Both the position numbers and the translations under genes were made by a program. The notes beneath the pieces were generated by a model. It was given only the letters and a program-made list of their open reading frames with translations. It ran no database searches and was not told the origin of the DNA. This document shows, in pieces, positions 63,144-64,000 of a stretch of 64,000 nt of DNA. The stretch's first letter is position 1, and each line of letters opens with the position of its first letter. The DNA is from Methanosarcina mazei S-6 (lineage in GTDB: Archaea; Halobacteriota; Methanosarcinia; Methanosarcinales; Methanosarcinaceae). The stretch is from contig NZ_CP009512.1 of assembly GCF_000970205.1 (NCBI RefSeq), positions 4,030,001 through 4,094,000 of the forward strand. Reading direction: 5' to 3'.

Positions 63144-64000
63144 ATGAAAACTGAAATAAAATTACTGAATGAGTATTATCCCTGGCAAGAAATAAAACTC
63201 AAGGGAGCCAGATGCTATCTAAAAGGAAATGTATTTCTGGAGAATGAATTTCTGAGTACGGAAAGGCTTGCTGAGTTAATATCTTCATTAATCTGTAAAG
63301 AGGAACAGGAAAAGGAAACGAGAAATTTCCTTAAGAAATTAAACGGGGTATTTGCACTTGTTGCCGAAACTAAAGATATTATTTTTTGTGTTGTTGATAA
63401 AACAAGAAGCACTCCTCTGTTTTATGTAAAAACAAAAAATAGTTTTATTGTATCAGACAGTGCCCATTATTTAAAAGATAAAATTAACCCGCATCTGAAT
63501 GAGGAAAATGCTGCAGAGTTTATGGTTGCAGGTTATGTAACAGGCAATGAGACCTTATTTGATGATATAAAACAGGTAAGAAATGCAGAATTTTTAATTT
63601 ATCAAAAAAATGACGGGCTTCTGAAGTCCTGTTGCTACTTCAAATTTTTACACGGGAATTATTACGAACTGCCTGAAAATGCATTGCTTGAGATTTTTGA
63701 CCGGACACTTGTAAATGCTTTCTCAAGGCTTGTAAAAAGCACCAGTCAACAGGGAAAAACGCTGGTTGTTCCGCTAAGCGGCGGGCTTGATTCTCGCATC
63801 ATTGTTGCAATGCTGAAGAGGCTTGGAGCTAATGATGTCATATGTGTAAGTTACGGGAGAAAAGGTTGCCGGGAGTCAGAAATAAGCAAAAATGTGGCAG
63901 AAGCTCTCGGGTATGAGTGGATTTTCGTAGAATCTACAGCAAAAAAATGGCGTGAAAATTATAATTCAAAAGAAGCGGACCTGTTCCGGATTTGGGCTGC
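63144..64000 (+). CDS. Asparagine-synthase-like protein, 5' part
   Basis: The frame runs off the window after 285 codons. It has a class II amidotransferase-like N-terminal half (FLKKLNGVFALVAETKDIIF, then DKTRSTPLFY, NENAAEFMVAGYVTGNETLFDDIKQVRNAEFL) and the ATP-pyrophosphatase P-loop VPLSGGLDSR near residue 213. The usual nucleophile Cys2 is absent; the first Cys is at position 24. It may therefore take ammonia or modify a sugar or peptide, rather than use glutamine, as in asparagine-synthase-like enzymes of surface polysaccharide clusters. The ATG at 63144 follows a G-rich ribosome site. The next gene to the right would help decide its role. Confidence 0.75.
   Translation, partial: MKTEIKLLNEYYPWQEIKLKGARCYLKGNVFLENEFLSTERLAELISSLICKEEQEKETRNFLKKLNGVFALVAETKDIIFCVVDKTRSTPLFYVKTKNSFIVSDSAHYLKDKINPHLNEENAAEFMVAGYVTGNETLFDDIKQVRNAEFLIYQKNDGLLKSCCYFKFLHGNYYELPENALLEIFDRTLVNAFSRLVKSTSQQGKTLVVPLSGGLDSRIIVAMLKRLGANDVICVSYGRKGCRESEISKNVAEALGYEWIFVESTAKKWRENYNSKEADLFRIWA

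Overview
This window looks like chromosomal DNA of a methanogenic archaeon of the genus Methanosarcina. It is AT-rich, with long low-complexity intergenic regions. It carries archaeal information-processing genes: PCNA, PriL, Hef, Orc1/Cdc6, RadB, thermosome and Sec61-beta. It also has the methanogen-typical SepRS (O-phosphoseryl-tRNA synthetase), a TauABC/SsuABC-type transporter, an AceP-type acetate transporter, a Methanosarcina-type S-layer (DUF1608) protein, single-domain TRAM proteins, and an IS66 transposase interrupted by one UAG codon. UAG is the pyrrolysine codon in this genus. The species was not determined.

Layout. 1-2.2 kb: pcn-priL replication pair. 2.3-5.8 kb: a VOC protein, cobyrinate a,c-diamide synthase and MoaA. 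5.8-7.35 kb: a complete IS66-family element with 13-bp terminal inverted repeats and an exact 8-bp target duplication, inserted in the last codons of moaA. 7.4-11.9 kb: a 53-aa protein, SurE, the acetate transporter, a poorly coding stretch with hairpins and repeats, a CPBP membrane protease and a nucleotidyltransferase remnant. 12-22 kb: GlyRS, Hef, a p27-type zinc-ribbon protein, UPF0147, translin, SepRS and a DUF169 protein. 22-27 kb: a chaperone block. A membrane-anchored J-protein and a lidless Hsp70 face a thermosome gene across about 960 bp of repeat-rich DNA. 27-36 kb: Cdc6, then a polyphosphate block (CYTH-pseudoHD-CHAD protein, Ppx, Ppk1). 36-44 kb: HhH-MutS-like ATPase, alpha/beta hydrolase, SecG, MtnA, inositol-phosphate synthase and RadB. 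44-48 kb: class III ribonucleotide reductase set nrdH-nrdD-nrdG. 48.9-57.8 kb: ThiL, a 1164-aa S-layer-type surface protein, an HTH regulator, an ABC importer and a bactofilin-like protein. 58-59.2 kb: four tandem TRAM genes. 59.7-64 kb: tRNA-Lys(CTT), a ribbon-helix-helix protein, two MetE-C-terminal-like proteins and the 5' part of an asparagine-synthase-like gene.

The most unusual features are the in-frame amber codon in the transposase, the lidless Hsp70 with its dedicated J-protein (and an apparent ACG start), an apparent AUA start for RadB, the CYTH-pseudoHD-CHAD fusion next to ppx and ppk, the His-X-His variant of the MetE zinc site in both paralogues, the four-gene TRAM array, and many short tandem repeats in intergenic DNA. 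One of those repeats forms three hairpins whose arms change together. All functional calls come from reading motifs by eye. No database search was run.
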